A stretch of DNA of 64,000 nt from the NCBI GenBank assembly GCA_903813345.2, contig CAIIXF020000010.1:30930828-30994827 (forward strand), given 5' to 3'. The number at the start of each line of letters is the position of its first letter. The first letter of the stretch is position 1. Below the pieces are notes generated by a model. That model saw nothing but the letters and a program-made list of their open reading frames with translations. It had not been told where the DNA came from and searched no databases. The translations under genes and the position numbers were made by a program. The DNA is from Owenia fusiformis. Lineage: Eukaryota > Annelida > Polychaeta > Sabellida > Oweniidae. Shown here one piece after another: positions 37,371-48,416 of this stretch.

Positions 37371-37700
37371 TCCCATAAGTCTTGAGAATTTTATTCTAAT
37401 TCAAAAATATTTTAATGAATTTTGTTGAAAATTGGTATGTATGAAGATCAATCAATTATCTCCAACATGTGATAGTTTCATAACAAAATTATGAACTTGA
37501 GTAACTATTTTTGTTGCTATGGTAACCGGAGGAGGCGGGGGGTGGGGCAGTAATGAAACATAGTAAAAATGTAAAATGGAACCGTGTGAGTGTTATGGAT
37601 TTTAAAGGGTGGTATGCATCTTAGATTGTGAAGCACCTGTCAAGATTGCCAAAAACACTCTATTCTTGGTAGAATCTATGATACCATTGTAAATACCAAT
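37371..37700 (+). mobile_element. Possible solo 5' end of a mariner-like element
   Basis: tacgagggttgtcccataag at 37369 has the look of a mariner terminal repeat (TA followed by cgagggttgtccc). About 200 bp in, the sequence atggaaccgtgtgagtgtta resembles the start of a transposase frame, but it is soon interrupted by stops. No matching right end was found. Confidence 0.35.
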
Positions 37701-38049
37701 TTCATTTATGCTAAATATATCCCATAAATATCAGACTCCTAAATATACCAAATGTCTTAAAATTATAGCTCGAAACTGAAAAACGACGTTCAAGATTTAA
37801 TTACAGTCTGACAAGTGACAACGCTTGTTGAGCTGATCAATCTATGTTCAAATCTTTACGTCTGTTTTGGTCGAAAATTACAGTTGAATGTCTGTTGTGT
37901 CAAAGTTGATAAAACTACTCGTCAATTGTCAATGGAATTACAACATTTCAATTTGGCGATTCGTTGTCAGGTTGTTGGTTTGGGAAATTGAAATTGATTC
38001 ATCGATCGTTAACACAAAAGGCCTAGTTATTATCTCAGGATGTTAAAAA
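37701..38049. other. Intergenic, nothing recognised
   Basis: Short AT-rich gap before the nested transposon at 38052. Confidence 0.5.
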
Positions 38050-38164
38050 TACCAGGTCGTTCAATAAGTTCACGGAAAAAATAATACTTTGGAAAATATT
38101 AAAGTGCTCGGACACACATAAGCTGAGATAGGGATCATTTCGTTCAGTAAGGTTGTATTGACTA

Positions 38165-39804
38165 ATGCCTTGGTCACATAGGCTCCGATTTTTACTACGG
38201 CGCCCGGCCGATGAGTATTTTGTTCAAAATCGGCCGGCGAGCCCGGGCATCGTACGGGCGCCGGGCGATGATCGCCACTCATCGGCCGATTTTTAGACAT
38301 CGTACGGGCGCCGGCAGAGTTTTATCGCGGAGATAAAAGTTGCCGATGTCTTGGCGATTTTTTCTCAACCAAACTCATCGGTACCTACCCGGCCGTGTCC
38401 CGTCCGGTCATCGTACGATTATCTTACGGCGCCCGGTGGCATCGCACGGTCATCTTGGGACTTTGCGTGCTGATTTGTTTGATAAATCTTAATAATGATT
38501 ACTTATAAAGTGATATAAAAGTTTTAAAAGTAATGAGGTAAGGAATTATAATTACTACACACTGTCAGAGATTTTTTATAAAACATAAATGGAACGATTA
38601 GGCTTACTGTAAAACAATGACACACATTTGAATGGCTGGGTGGGTAAGTTGATCTAGTTGTTCTTATATTGACATTAATCGTGTATGTCTGTCATACACA
38701 TTGAATAGAGTGATACATTTTTATGCGTATATTCACTCATGCAACCATTACAAATCATTTATTTTAAAAATCTTCTGAATGTTTTTGTGAGTACAGTATT
38801 TTCAAGGGTCACAATTTGAATACGAAAGTTCACTGTCTCAGTTAATATGCCAAAGGCTAAGGATAGAGGGGATAAGTCCAATGAGCCATATATGAGGAAG
38901 GCCTTGGAAAGACAAGTGGAAAAAGATAATAACAATGCTAGTGAGCTGGTGGATGATGAAGATTTAGATGTGTCTAGGGAAGAGGGTACTCCACTTGAAA
39001 TAGAAGTAAAAATTGCCAATTTCTTTGAAGATATGCCATATTTTTATGACCAAACAAATTCTCTTTACGAGAACAGACAAAAGAAAGATACAGAAATATT
39101 GAATTTTGCTAATAGCATCGGATGGACAGGTAGACATCGTATTTGTTTATATGAAAGATCTAAAAATGAATCAGGGTGCAAGGTCAGGGTCACTTTGATG
39201 AAAAGACCACGTGCAGTATGGCAAGTGATTTTAGACGCTCATATATTTCACCATGAGTACTTTCTGGGCATAAATACAGTGTATTAAAACAATACGTTTT
39301 CTTTCAAGTGAAGTACCCAATGATAGTAAAAATATCAATCAAACAATTTGAAAAATTATGAATAGTGACTCCATGTCAACATTTTTTTCTAAATATTGAA
39401 GCTATTTACTCAAAAGAGGATCTTCTTTTTCTGATTTCTATTGCATGAAAACATTATTATCCTGGAAGTCCTGTCTATCGGTGTATTCCGTTTTCAAATC
39501 TTGCATTCACGCCATGTGGAACAGTCATACTGGGTCATACAGGGATTAAGTATAAATCTAGAGGCCTGTAAATCGACCGATGTCCTGGCGGGTGCCGTAC
39601 GGCCATCGGCAGATAGCCTTGCGATACCCGTGCGGTGTCTTTCAGATTCAATTGATTGCGGGCGCCGTACGATGCCTGTACTAATGTGACCATACTCACG
39701 ATTAGATCAAGACATCGCTGAAAAGTCACCGGCGCCCGGTCGATTTAGAAATCGGCCGATGACTACTCATCGGCCGGCGCCCGGCGGCTATGTGACCCAG
39801 GCAT
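38165..39804. mobile_element. Inner DNA transposon with GC-rich subterminal repeats and a MADF-like frame
   Basis: Ends ATGCCTTGGTCACATAG and (reversed) ATGCCTGGGTCACATAG differ by one base, with TA on both sides. About 250 bp at each end are CpG-rich and carry repeated words such as catcgtacggcgcccg, catcggccgat and gcgcccggc in both orientations, typical of transposase-binding subterminal repeats. The AT-rich centre carries the frame at 38847-39287. No DDE transposase was recognised, so it may be non-autonomous or of a type I do not know. Minus-strand frame 38070-38300 is a by-product of the GC-rich repeats. Confidence 0.75.
38847..39287 (+). CDS. MADF-like DNA-binding protein fragment inside transposon
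   Basis: A 146-codon frame, open from the first ATG. Residues 1-50 are polar and charged. Residues about 52-96 match the start of MADF domains (Myb/SANT-like DNA-binding domains of about 85 residues): an IANFFEDMPYFYD segment, then YENRQKKD and an aliphatic helix ending GWTG. A splice-donor-like cag|gtagac directly after the GWTG codons (about 39128) suggests the coding exon really ends there, with the rest of the domain on a later exon; residues after 96 are then intronic. Such proteins accompany transposases in some DNA transposon families. It lies between the subterminal repeats of the 38165-39804 element, so a transposon-encoded role is more likely than a host gene. No partner exon was identified. 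Confidence 0.5.
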   Translation: MPKAKDRGDKSNEPYMRKALERQVEKDNNNASELVDDEDLDVSREEGTPLEIEVKIANFFEDMPYFYDQTNSLYENRQKKDTEILNFANSIGWTGRHRICLYERSKNESGCKVRVTLMKRPRAVWQVILDAHIFHHEYFLGINTVY

Positions 39805-39897
39805 TACATGGGCTGTGCACTATTGACTTAACATGAGGATATCAGCAGATCCCATTGGTTTCCATTGATTATCACAGAAATACCAAAAATACACTAT

Positions 39898-39993
39898 GAC
39901 CTGAATCGATTGCAAACTTAATAATTTTACAATACGACACAAATAGTTTGTCTCATCAAATGTGCAAATATGAAGTTTGCAATCGATTCAGGT
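39898..39993. mobile_element. 96-bp perfect-ended palindromic MITE
   Basis: tatgacctgaatcgattgca (continuing aactt) at the left is exactly inverted at the right (aagtttgcaatcgattcagg, then tcata). The 25-base arms are identical and the loop is about 46 bp. The outermost TA on each side suits a TA target. Perfect arms imply a young insertion or recent gene conversion. Confidence 0.8.
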
Positions 39994-40988
39994 CATACTT
40001 AAAATTAAAAGATTGTACATTTTTTCATCATTTTTTTCCCTACAAAATGGCTATAGAAAAATGCTCCAAAAACAACTTTTACACTTATCAAATATCATAC
40101 AAGTTTGTAAAACCAAAGATTATACTATTATATTTCATTATGTAGTAACATATTTGGATAAGATGCAGGGATGCGTAGGATGTAAATGGATTTTGACAGA
40201 CACAAAAATACTTCCTGGTTTGGAATCTATGCCTCTACACTTCATGATTGAATTATGACCCAAATAAGTGGCCTATACATCAATACAGTGCTGAATATAG
40301 GTCAACAAGATACTAGTGTGCATATAAATGTAATAATTGAAGCAGAATACTCATTATGAAAAATCAGATGAATTATTTTTTTCCCATGGGGAGATCCCAA
40401 TGGAGGGTGTATAAGGTCCTTTGTTTGTATTGCATGATACATTCATTTTCATAGACGTGTCTCTATCTTTTAAACCAGCTGTAATTTAAAATATTCACTT
40501 TGTTTAACATGTACATGCATGTTTAATGATCTCTGAACTTCAAATGCTTTTTTCTTCGTGAGTTATTTTTCCTTGGTTCAATATTAAAGCAAATCAAACT
40601 TTGTTTCAGATTTGAGCCAGTGAGTGAGTAACATGTTTCAATGATTAGTTTTTATCTTTTCTTCTAAATTAAGTATCGTGTGCCTTTAGATTACATATGT
40701 TCTGAGGAAAAATTGATGTTCATAGTGTTCATAGTTTTCAGACACATTTCTAAAATCCTGCTAGTTAATGCTGTACCAGTTGGCCAGAAAATCAACAAAG
40801 ATTAATGCTATGGTAAGTTGATTAAACATTAACCATTCAGCCAAACTCTAAATTTTTCCTTCGCGATGATGCACCCGTCGACACTGCTAATAATGTGCAG
40901 GAAACCATCACAAATTACTGGTAAAATAGACGGAAAAGCTGCCCCAGGTTAATTACTCTCGAGATAAGACAATCCTTGATTTTGCTGT
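39994..40988. other. Interior of the decayed mariner-like element; no legible gene
   Basis: Frames of 65 and 93 codons near 39948-40258 overlap each other and the palindrome and show no motif. Confidence 0.45.
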
Positions 40989-41205
40989 TTTCATTAGTAT
41001 GGAAGGTCAACTAAGAGGTGCACTTTATGGAAATATGCATCAACATTCGACTGCAGTCCAGATGGCCCTTTACACAAATTTTCCAGATGGCTTCAGAGCA
41101 CTGTATCGACAATGGATTAAAGGCCAGCGACTGCGCATTAAACACGAGGAAGGATATATCTTAGTGTGCATTCGTTATATACCAAATATTGGACCCGTCA
41201 GCTGA
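40989..41205 (+). pseudogene. Mariner-like transposase C-terminal fragment
   Basis: The frame reading through 40999-41205 contains a hydrophobic FAVFISMEGQLRGALYG-like start (its first residues precede the ATG), then MALYTNFPDGFRALYRQWIK and HEEGYI. This order (leucine-rich LKxxLxGxxF segment, charged spacer, FxxGFxxLxxRW, terminal GDYI-like word) is that of mariner-family transposase C-termini. The third catalytic Asp region just upstream is not intact. Its position near the right terminal repeat of the 38052-41762 element fits. Identification by pattern only. Confidence 0.45.
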
Positions 41206-41762
41206 AATAATGATTACCCAATTAGCATTTGAATTGATTTTATTGCCCACTGCTGAGAAGTCCGCTAGCCACCAACTATCGAGTGAGGGTCGACTTTTGA
41301 CCCAACTATCGAGCTTATCTGTTTACCCAATCTTTCAAATGAGGGTTATCATTCATAACATCAATAGGCTATCCTGAACCCTGTTGCTTTAATAGCTTTA
41401 TTGTATGATGACCATCTCAAACTAACACCAAATGACAACATGTTCGCTAGAAACTTCATAAAACAGATTATATAATATTACTTCACTGCTAGTTGCAATA
41501 TTTTCTAGCGAATACACACTTAAACTTTATGGGACAATAGTTGTGCCTAAATATTATATTATGTAATATCATGTACAAGTAGAAAATGGAGAAAAAAGTC
41601 AAGTTATCATTGTAAACCTTATTTTTGAATCAAATTAAAGTTGCTGATATTTTAAACATCAATCAAAAAGTATATTATAGACATTGTGTGAACATTTTAT
41701 GAGAAAACATCAAGAATCTTTAAAATGAGAGCTTTTTCCCATGGTCTTGTTGAACGACCTGG

Positions 41763-42568
41763 TATTTGGGTTAAATAATGGAATCTAGGATTTTTTGTGA
41801 ATACTATTAAGGAGGAATGATCCCATGGATACCATGAGTCGACACATTCACGTGCATTTAACTAAATAACGTGTAGCTATAGCTACCCCCCCCCCCCCCT
41901 TCACAATCATGCAGTTTTTCACCATTCTGAGCACTTTCTAAATGATTTTTACCATTTTGGAGCCAACATTGTTGAACACCCTCCCCCTCCCCTAACTTGG
42001 TAATTCCTTGCTACAAGTCTGTATATACTTCAAAATTTATAATTGAAGTACTCTGCTCATCATTTATTTGCGGGGGACTCTGGTTTCTCTTAAAAGGGAC
42101 TATCTATATTCCTGATATTAAATACACTCAAACTTTTTTTATAACATGTATGAAGTATCTCAGCAGTAATTGAATATATTTCGACATGAACTATTTTTAA
42201 GGCTAAGAAGAGAACATATACAGCTATAGCTTATTGTCGATTCAATCAAGGATAAACATAAAAACTGATCGGATTTGTAAATTTCCGTTGGAATAGAATG
42301 TTCAGTGGGTGGTTTTCAGCTTGACAAACGCTCTTGGCCAGTTTGATTTCTTAATTTCATTGGTTGACATAAGTGATTGGTTTATCAATGTTCAAAGGTT
42401 TATGTAACATTTAAGTTAATCTCATCAGTATGCTTAATCTTTTAAAATTCACTCTTAAATTAAGTGTTTTCTTTTAATGCAGTTCTACCATCTATCTCGT
42501 TCCTCATTTATCGGGATCTGTAGTTTTTTTGGATCCACCTAATTACAATAACTTACTTAAACGATGCA
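41763..42568. other. Intergenic, no gene seen
   Basis: Poly-C run at about 41886-41899. No coding signal. Confidence 0.5.
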
Positions 42569-42978
42569 TTATACCATAGGTTTCTCCCTCAGACAATCAA
42601 TGATGTCCTATTGCTCATATAATATCTCACATACCATGAATATATCTTGAGAATAACTTTGGGGTATATTATTGCCAAAATATTGAAATAATCAACAGAA
42701 TCACACAAGCGGCTTGAACCAGGTAGCCAATCAGGTTCATGATTAACAAATTCAACGACCAATCAAATGACAGGAGGACTTTCCCGGTATTTCCAAACTT
42801 CAGATTAAATTAATTTCCGCGAAAATAATTAGATCTGCCAGCACAATCGCAAAATTTACCATGAAAGAGGGGTATTCGGGACTTTTACTATGGTAAGTAG
42901 ATGGATGAATATGTGGTGAAACTCAATATGCAAAAAAAGTCCAGAGGGGTCTTGATTGTACTATCCTATGGCATAGCG
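42569..42978 (+). repeat. Family A inverted-repeat element, long copy
   Basis: Starts ataccataggtttc and ends cctatggcat, an inverted terminal pair shared with the copy at 10736-11205. The whole interior is collinear with that copy in the opposite orientation. Non-coding. Confidence 0.75.
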
Positions 42979-43081
42979 CCTCTTTAAGATCTCCTCAATA
43001 TGAACAGATCCACTAAACGCAACCTTGTAAATTGGGAAAATTCTTCGAAATGATGCGTCGACATATATCAATAAGGGAGGC

Positions 43082-43316
43082 TTAAAGGCCTCCTCACATA
43101 TGAATGAAAGCCCCAGACGTCAACGTGCGTTCACTGGCGAATAGGGACTTCATTCCCATTAGTATATGTACGTTGAACATCGTAGGGGTGTGAAAGTACC
43201 CACTCGGAAAGCTTCGAAAGCATGCACGGTGATTCGCTTCTGTTCGGATATTTACGTTCCCATCAAATTCGCATGACTACGCTTAGTTGATTCGTTCATA
43301 TGTGAGGGGGGCTTTA
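43082..43316 (+). mobile_element. Family B MITE, 235 bp
   Basis: Left end ttaaaggcctcctcacatat and reversed right end ctaaagcccccctcacatat form imperfect inverted repeats of about 26 bp, continuing gaatgaa / gaacgaa. The interior shares blocks (cgaagcg, gcatgc, cgaagc, cactcgg, caacgtaca) with the inverted copy at 14218-14480. Confidence 0.7.
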
Positions 43317-45114
43317 GGTAACATCATTTATCGAATTTTTTTCAAAACATAAAAAGTGCTCCTTCCGTTGTTGTTATTTATACGGGCATTTAATCAAAGA
43401 TATGAGTTACTAAATTGAAATATTAAAATACGGACATGAGACGTTTTACTTGTTTTAAACTAAACTGTCATCGAATTTTACGAAAAACATTCGTGTCGAT
43501 GTGGTAAAAGGTAATGGAAAAACGTTTTCATGTGTAGGACATCGGCGCCATTATCAATAAATTCGCATTTGATCACAACTTGCATTCAACAAAATATTCT
43601 CTCAGAAGAAAGATTGATTTAGCCATTGCATGGTATTCTCTTTTTCCCCTGAGAATATGCAGCTTTCATGTTAAATATTTCTTTCTAAAATGTTATCCTC
43701 TTGTGATTTTACTAAATTAGATTAGCCATTACTAATCTTGCATAAAAATCTGCCCCACCCCCCAACCTTGAAGCAAGATCATGCCAACCTGTGTGTATGT
43801 TTTTTTAATACAATATTTTCAATAATGTTAACATCTAAGTAACAAACACATGGATGACATTTTCTGTATTGCATCTCTACGCAAAGAACTCTCTCCTTAT
43901 TAATGACAGGAAGACAGAGAACTAAATTGCACAGTATGAATACCAGACAAATAGTTAATTAACCAAGTAAATTATATATCATATGCTATGGTGCCGTTTT
44001 TATAGTTGGAAATAGACTGACGCCAAACAAGGTAGAAAGTAAACATTTGCACGAAAAAGATATGAAATCATTCACTTACTTTTTCATATTTTACAATTGC
44101 AAAATACAAATAAATATGAGCTTATCCTGTACACCATATCTATATACACCACCCAATTCGCCACATTCTGCCATTTTCCACCCTCAGACTTTAGGCTATA
44201 GTTTTGGTTTAGTACGTGTATATAGACATATCCCTAGATATGTTTAAGAGAAACACAATTGCGATGAAATCGCTTGGCTGATTAACCATCGTCGCTTTTC
44301 ACTGGGTCTAGAGACCTCGTGGCATAAAAAGTCAATTTGATTCCCCCGTCCATATGTGGCGGTTCATGGCCCGGTGTTAATTCCACGGACCCAATCAGAA
44401 CGCTCTGCTTTTCCAGTTGACAAAATATTGAAAATGTCTAAACGGACTGAATAAACATCGTATCGTTGATTGGCCCATTGATTTTGTGGCGTCTAACAAA
44501 AATCTGCGGGCAACTGCCAGGAGGAGCAATATTGAGAGTGAACCCAGCTAGGGTTTATTTACACAGCGGTTGGTTAAATCGGGCAGATTTATCAAGGTGA
44601 AGTAGGAACAATCGAAACCTTGTGAATCAAGATGATTACTAACAAAGACTTCAATAACCAAGTTAGTGTAATACATGAGATTCTACGTATTTTACTTGTA
44701 TTATGTTATATTAATTGTAATTTCAAAAGATTTTATTAGATTAACTGTTGGTGATGATTCACACAGACTTGTTCCAATTAGGATAACTTTGTTATCAGCA
44801 TCAATTATTGTAGATATATTTAATTGTATTTGTATGCAGGCGGAACCGGATGAATACCAGGCATAACATCTTGGTTTTGAGATGTTGATTATGGGTTCTT
44901 TTTGGTGCCGCTTTAAAAATTATAAATATTTTACGATTATAAACGTTAGTTTAGTTTTTATATTATGTCTCATTGTTCTATCATTTTTGTATTTTACTCT
45001 ATCGTTGTACTTTGTTTTCATTGCCTATGTTTTGAATACAGTTTTTGTGGATTCAAAAGTGGTGGAAATATCTATTTGTAAATAAAATGTGTAGTATCAT
45101 TACGGTATTCTGGT
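43317..45114. other. Intergenic, with one promoter-like stretch
   Basis: 44385-44480 has CCAATCAG and an inverted CCAAT (ttgattggccc), and GC content rises locally; two short hydrophobic plus-strand frames follow at 44675-44866 and 44882-45085. They have no recognisable motifs and no clear splice links. Left unassigned. Confidence 0.4.
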
Positions 45115-45500
45115 AAAGTATTTGGCGTTTTTAGATCCCGGCGGCTGCTGTGACCCTTGGCGACCAATGACTAGGTCACCTGAGGTCAAGGTCAATGTTT
45201 ATTAGTCAAGGTCATTTCAAGGTCAAGGGGCAATATCTTGATATTTGGCGTTTTAAGGACCTTATGGTGTTGTGACCCTTCGTGACCTGTGCTTAGGTGA
45301 CTTTAGGTCAAAGTAAATGTTTATTGGCCAAGGTCACCTTAAGGTTAAGGTATGATCTAGGTATTTGGCATTACAAGGCCTTTGGACAAGTTCACCTAAT
45401 ATTCAAGAATCTGTCAAGGTCGAATTATCAATGTACAGGTATTTAGCATGAGGCTGCTGCCATTTGGGGTTTGCAGTGACCCATGGTGACCAACTCGAAC
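45115..45500 (+). repeat. TCAAGGTCA-rich tandem repeat, about 120-130 bp unit
   Basis: Three diverged units with ggtatttggc.tt, tgtgaccc.tggtgacc, aggtcaaggtcaatgtttat and caaggtca. AGGTCA or its reverse occurs more than ten times; 45183-45194 is two AGGTCA words back to back. Distinct from family D in its other blocks. Confidence 0.75.
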
Positions 45501-47499
45501 GGGCAGGTCGTTAGTTAGAATCTTTAACATAAAAAAGATAAAAATGTCAATTGGATAATACCAATAGATCAGATAAGAAGCCCATCTCATCAGTTTTTCA
45601 AAATGTTTTCCTCATTCTAAAAAGGAGGATCTTCATTTCCCCAATATTAGAACACATATGTATGCGTAAGTACAAATGTGAAATGCCAAAGAGAGTGCCA
45701 ACGTACCGAGAGGTGTCAAAAACGTCCAATTCGTTTGCAAATCACTACGTGGTACTTTGATCAGTGTCTCTGCTACTACGACTCTAGATAAGTATGGTAT
45801 AAACTACAAGTGACAGATCATTAAAGTGGCTGAGCAACGGTTACTTTTGCCTATTTCCCCCTAAATTGAGTCACAGAAATAATCATTCGGTAAATAGATA
45901 CATCTACAGCCTATATGTGTTATTTGTCAATAAGAGTCACAATCCAAAGATAAAATACCTGCTTTTCCCTGGCTAAAACGAGAAGTGGAAATCCCCGAAA
46001 GTGAAACTGTGTGACATCTAGTTCTATCGTTATAGCAATAGATATCTATAGGTTGCAACAGTGCCTTTGTTTACTTATTGACTCTTGAACAATGCCTGGT
46101 TTTGGGCTGCTAATGGCTAAGTCAAGTGATCCAGTAATATTTCTTCAAACCTACAAATAACTTGAGGAAGATCAACAGGAAATGACAAAATTAAGAGTTA
46201 AAGTGACCCTATTTTCATTGTCGTCACATTAATTTAAATACGCCCCTTGTACATCTGCTTTAATTTAGCCCCGTGTACACTGCCACAATCATTTAGTAAT
46301 CCGATTGTTTACCGCCATGTTACATTTTCTTTGACTATTGTATACTGACACCTTACTAACAGTATAACCCTTGATAACCGTCATTATACTTTTCGTACAA
46401 GCGTTGTATGCTCTCGCATTACGTTCCTTGAGTACTGAAGTCTACCTTTAATACGCCTTGTGTAAATTAAAGTCAATGTGGTCGAAATACCCCATGATTT
46501 TGAAGGTTTGAATAGTAAGCAATACGTAAAGGTTTCATTTGATAATGTTTGGTCAACGATTGAAGTGTTGGTCTATATACTACGTTGCTGTTTTTCTATT
46601 TTCTTGCTTTGTATGTTTGGTTTATTCCATGAACCTATTTACTATCAGCCAGTCAGTTTTTTTGTCTCCTAAGACCGCGTTTCCTCTCAGCTTTAACAAG
46701 TATACACATACGTTTAATAGATAGGAAAGATTCTTATATAATTGACCTTAACAAATCACTTCGTCAATACCAGGAGGTGAAAACTATCAAATATTTACAC
46801 AAGAGTAGACATACGGTTGTAGCGATCTAATGTCATTAGACTTATCCAATAATTGCCATTATAAGTGAAAAAGAACGTTAGAGATTTCCACAACAGTACA
46901 CATTCAGTTGTAGCAATAAGTATACAGTGTTACAAAGCGGAATGATAGATTATTGAAGATGGCACAGAATCAAAGTTTCATGTCAAGAACAAGAAGTTAA
47001 TGAATTTGTCTCCTGAAGGTTGAAGGTAGAGAAATTCGAGGTGAAGAACCTTGATTTTAATTAAACAATCGATATATTACTAATATGCAATCAAGAAAGG
47101 TCATGAAAGGTCTTATGGATTTTATCTATAGCATAATAAGGGCCTTATACTTCATATTCTATGATTACTAGTATCTGAGTGTCTGCATCTTTAATGTCTG
47201 TGATGATGAAGCAGTCAACTAGTGATACGATTTCAAAAATATTTCGAAATCATGAAACAATAATGGAATTGTTATTCATGTCTTTGACCTAGAAACCCTT
47301 GGACCTGCGATGCATATATCATCAGGGTTATTGTGGAGTTAAAGTGATATTTCTTTCGAGCCCATTTCCTCAGCTATAACAATTTAATACATATTATCAT
47401 ACTTAGCGAAACACGGAGAAATGTTTTGATGTGGTCAAAACTGATTATTTAAAAAATTTAAAAGTTGATTTTACTGTTATGGGAAAGTTTCCAAGAAGT
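45501..47499. other. Intergenic, no gene seen
   Basis: Short frames at 45551 and 46478 (up to 69 codons) have no motif. No repeat recognised. Confidence 0.5.
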
Positions 47500-47900
47500 G
47501 CATAGTTGTTGACATTCCTGTCTATAGTGATGTTTCTTTTGGAAACTCGACTTTTGAAATGAAGTGAAGTTACTTTTCTGACAGAATTATCATTCAATGA
47601 ATGACCACCTTGGTTGAAACCGTGTCTGCTTCATCTTAATTACTTCTACGTGTCTTGTTTAGACATGCAAGTTAGAGTATATTCTTTTAATCTAATTTTC
47701 TTTGCTGTTTTGTTAAGTAGACATGGCAACAATTATTTTCGATTCACGTAGTAATTTAGTCGGACAAGATTCATTTAGATTTGAGGCTTGTTATTTCCAA
47801 GTCTAGTTTATCTTAATGCTTCAGCTCGTGACTTGTAATTGAAATGTTCTAGACGCTTATAGCCTCATAGTACCCCAGCCAGATACTTGGGGACCATCTC
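47500..47900 (+). repeat. Left copy of an old direct duplication (partner 50130-50500)
   Basis: Shares with 50130-50500, in order: gaatgacca / aaatgacca, gacatgc.agtt.agagtatat, tactgttttgttaa-type words, caattattttc.attca, gtaat.ta.gt.ggaca, tttatcttaatg.t.cag, cgtg..t.gtaattgaa.tgt. The copies are diverged with indels and bracket the hairpin cluster. Confidence 0.6.
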
Positions 47901-48416
47901 CTGCTAAAACATATCTATATTGCCTACATGGTTGTTTCATAGTACTTTCTACTTGTTCTCGAGATCAGCCCCATATTAGAATTAAACTGTTGACCTTTCA
48001 TATGATGCTTCTAGATTCTAAATATAGTTAAAAGCCTAATTGTGCTTCATCTGGTGAATATGGAGCATGAACATTAGCGAGTTGTGTGAAGAAATGTGAG
48101 TAACACTTAGGCCACGTCATGGCCACGCATGTACAGTAGCCATGGCAACCCTTTTAAATTGCGTTAAATTATTATCAAGGTGAAACTATGCGAATTAGTA
48201 AAAATCCCTGGATTCGATTAACAAAGAAAATAATCCGATTACAATCCCATATTGGATTCTCGTTTGGCAAATTTGTACTTAACAGAATTGTTATAATGGT
48301 ATTTAGTTACTGGCGCTCCGTACTGATTTGCTGGCTTCTTGTTTGACAATAATTCGACATTGTGTTTCACTCAGCCACCATGGGACACCTTTTCAATTCT
48401 GTTAATGTTTACATTT

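Larger units (their letters stand above)
38052..41762 (+). mobile_element. Decayed mariner-like transposon carrying nested insertions
   Basis: Left end CCAGGTCGTTCAATAAG and the reverse complement of the right end CCAGGTCGTTCAACAAG match over 17 bases with one change, then weakly for another dozen. TA flanks both sides (38050-38051 and 41763-41764). Removing the 1640-bp element at 38165-39804 leaves about 2.07 kb, a normal size for a mariner-type element plus small insertions. Near the right end, 40989-41160 encodes a fragment resembling a mariner transposase C-terminus. The element is dead: stops throughout and nothing of the catalytic core is legible. Confidence 0.7.

Noticed and set aside
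38759-39019. 86-codon minus-strand frame opposite the MADF-like frame
   Set aside because: Serine/leucine-rich antisense shadow of the plus-strand frame, no motif.
44350-45085. Promoter with CCAAT boxes followed by two hydrophobic frames as a small gene
   Set aside because: No TATA, GC box or splice link, and the frames are typical of T-rich random sequence.
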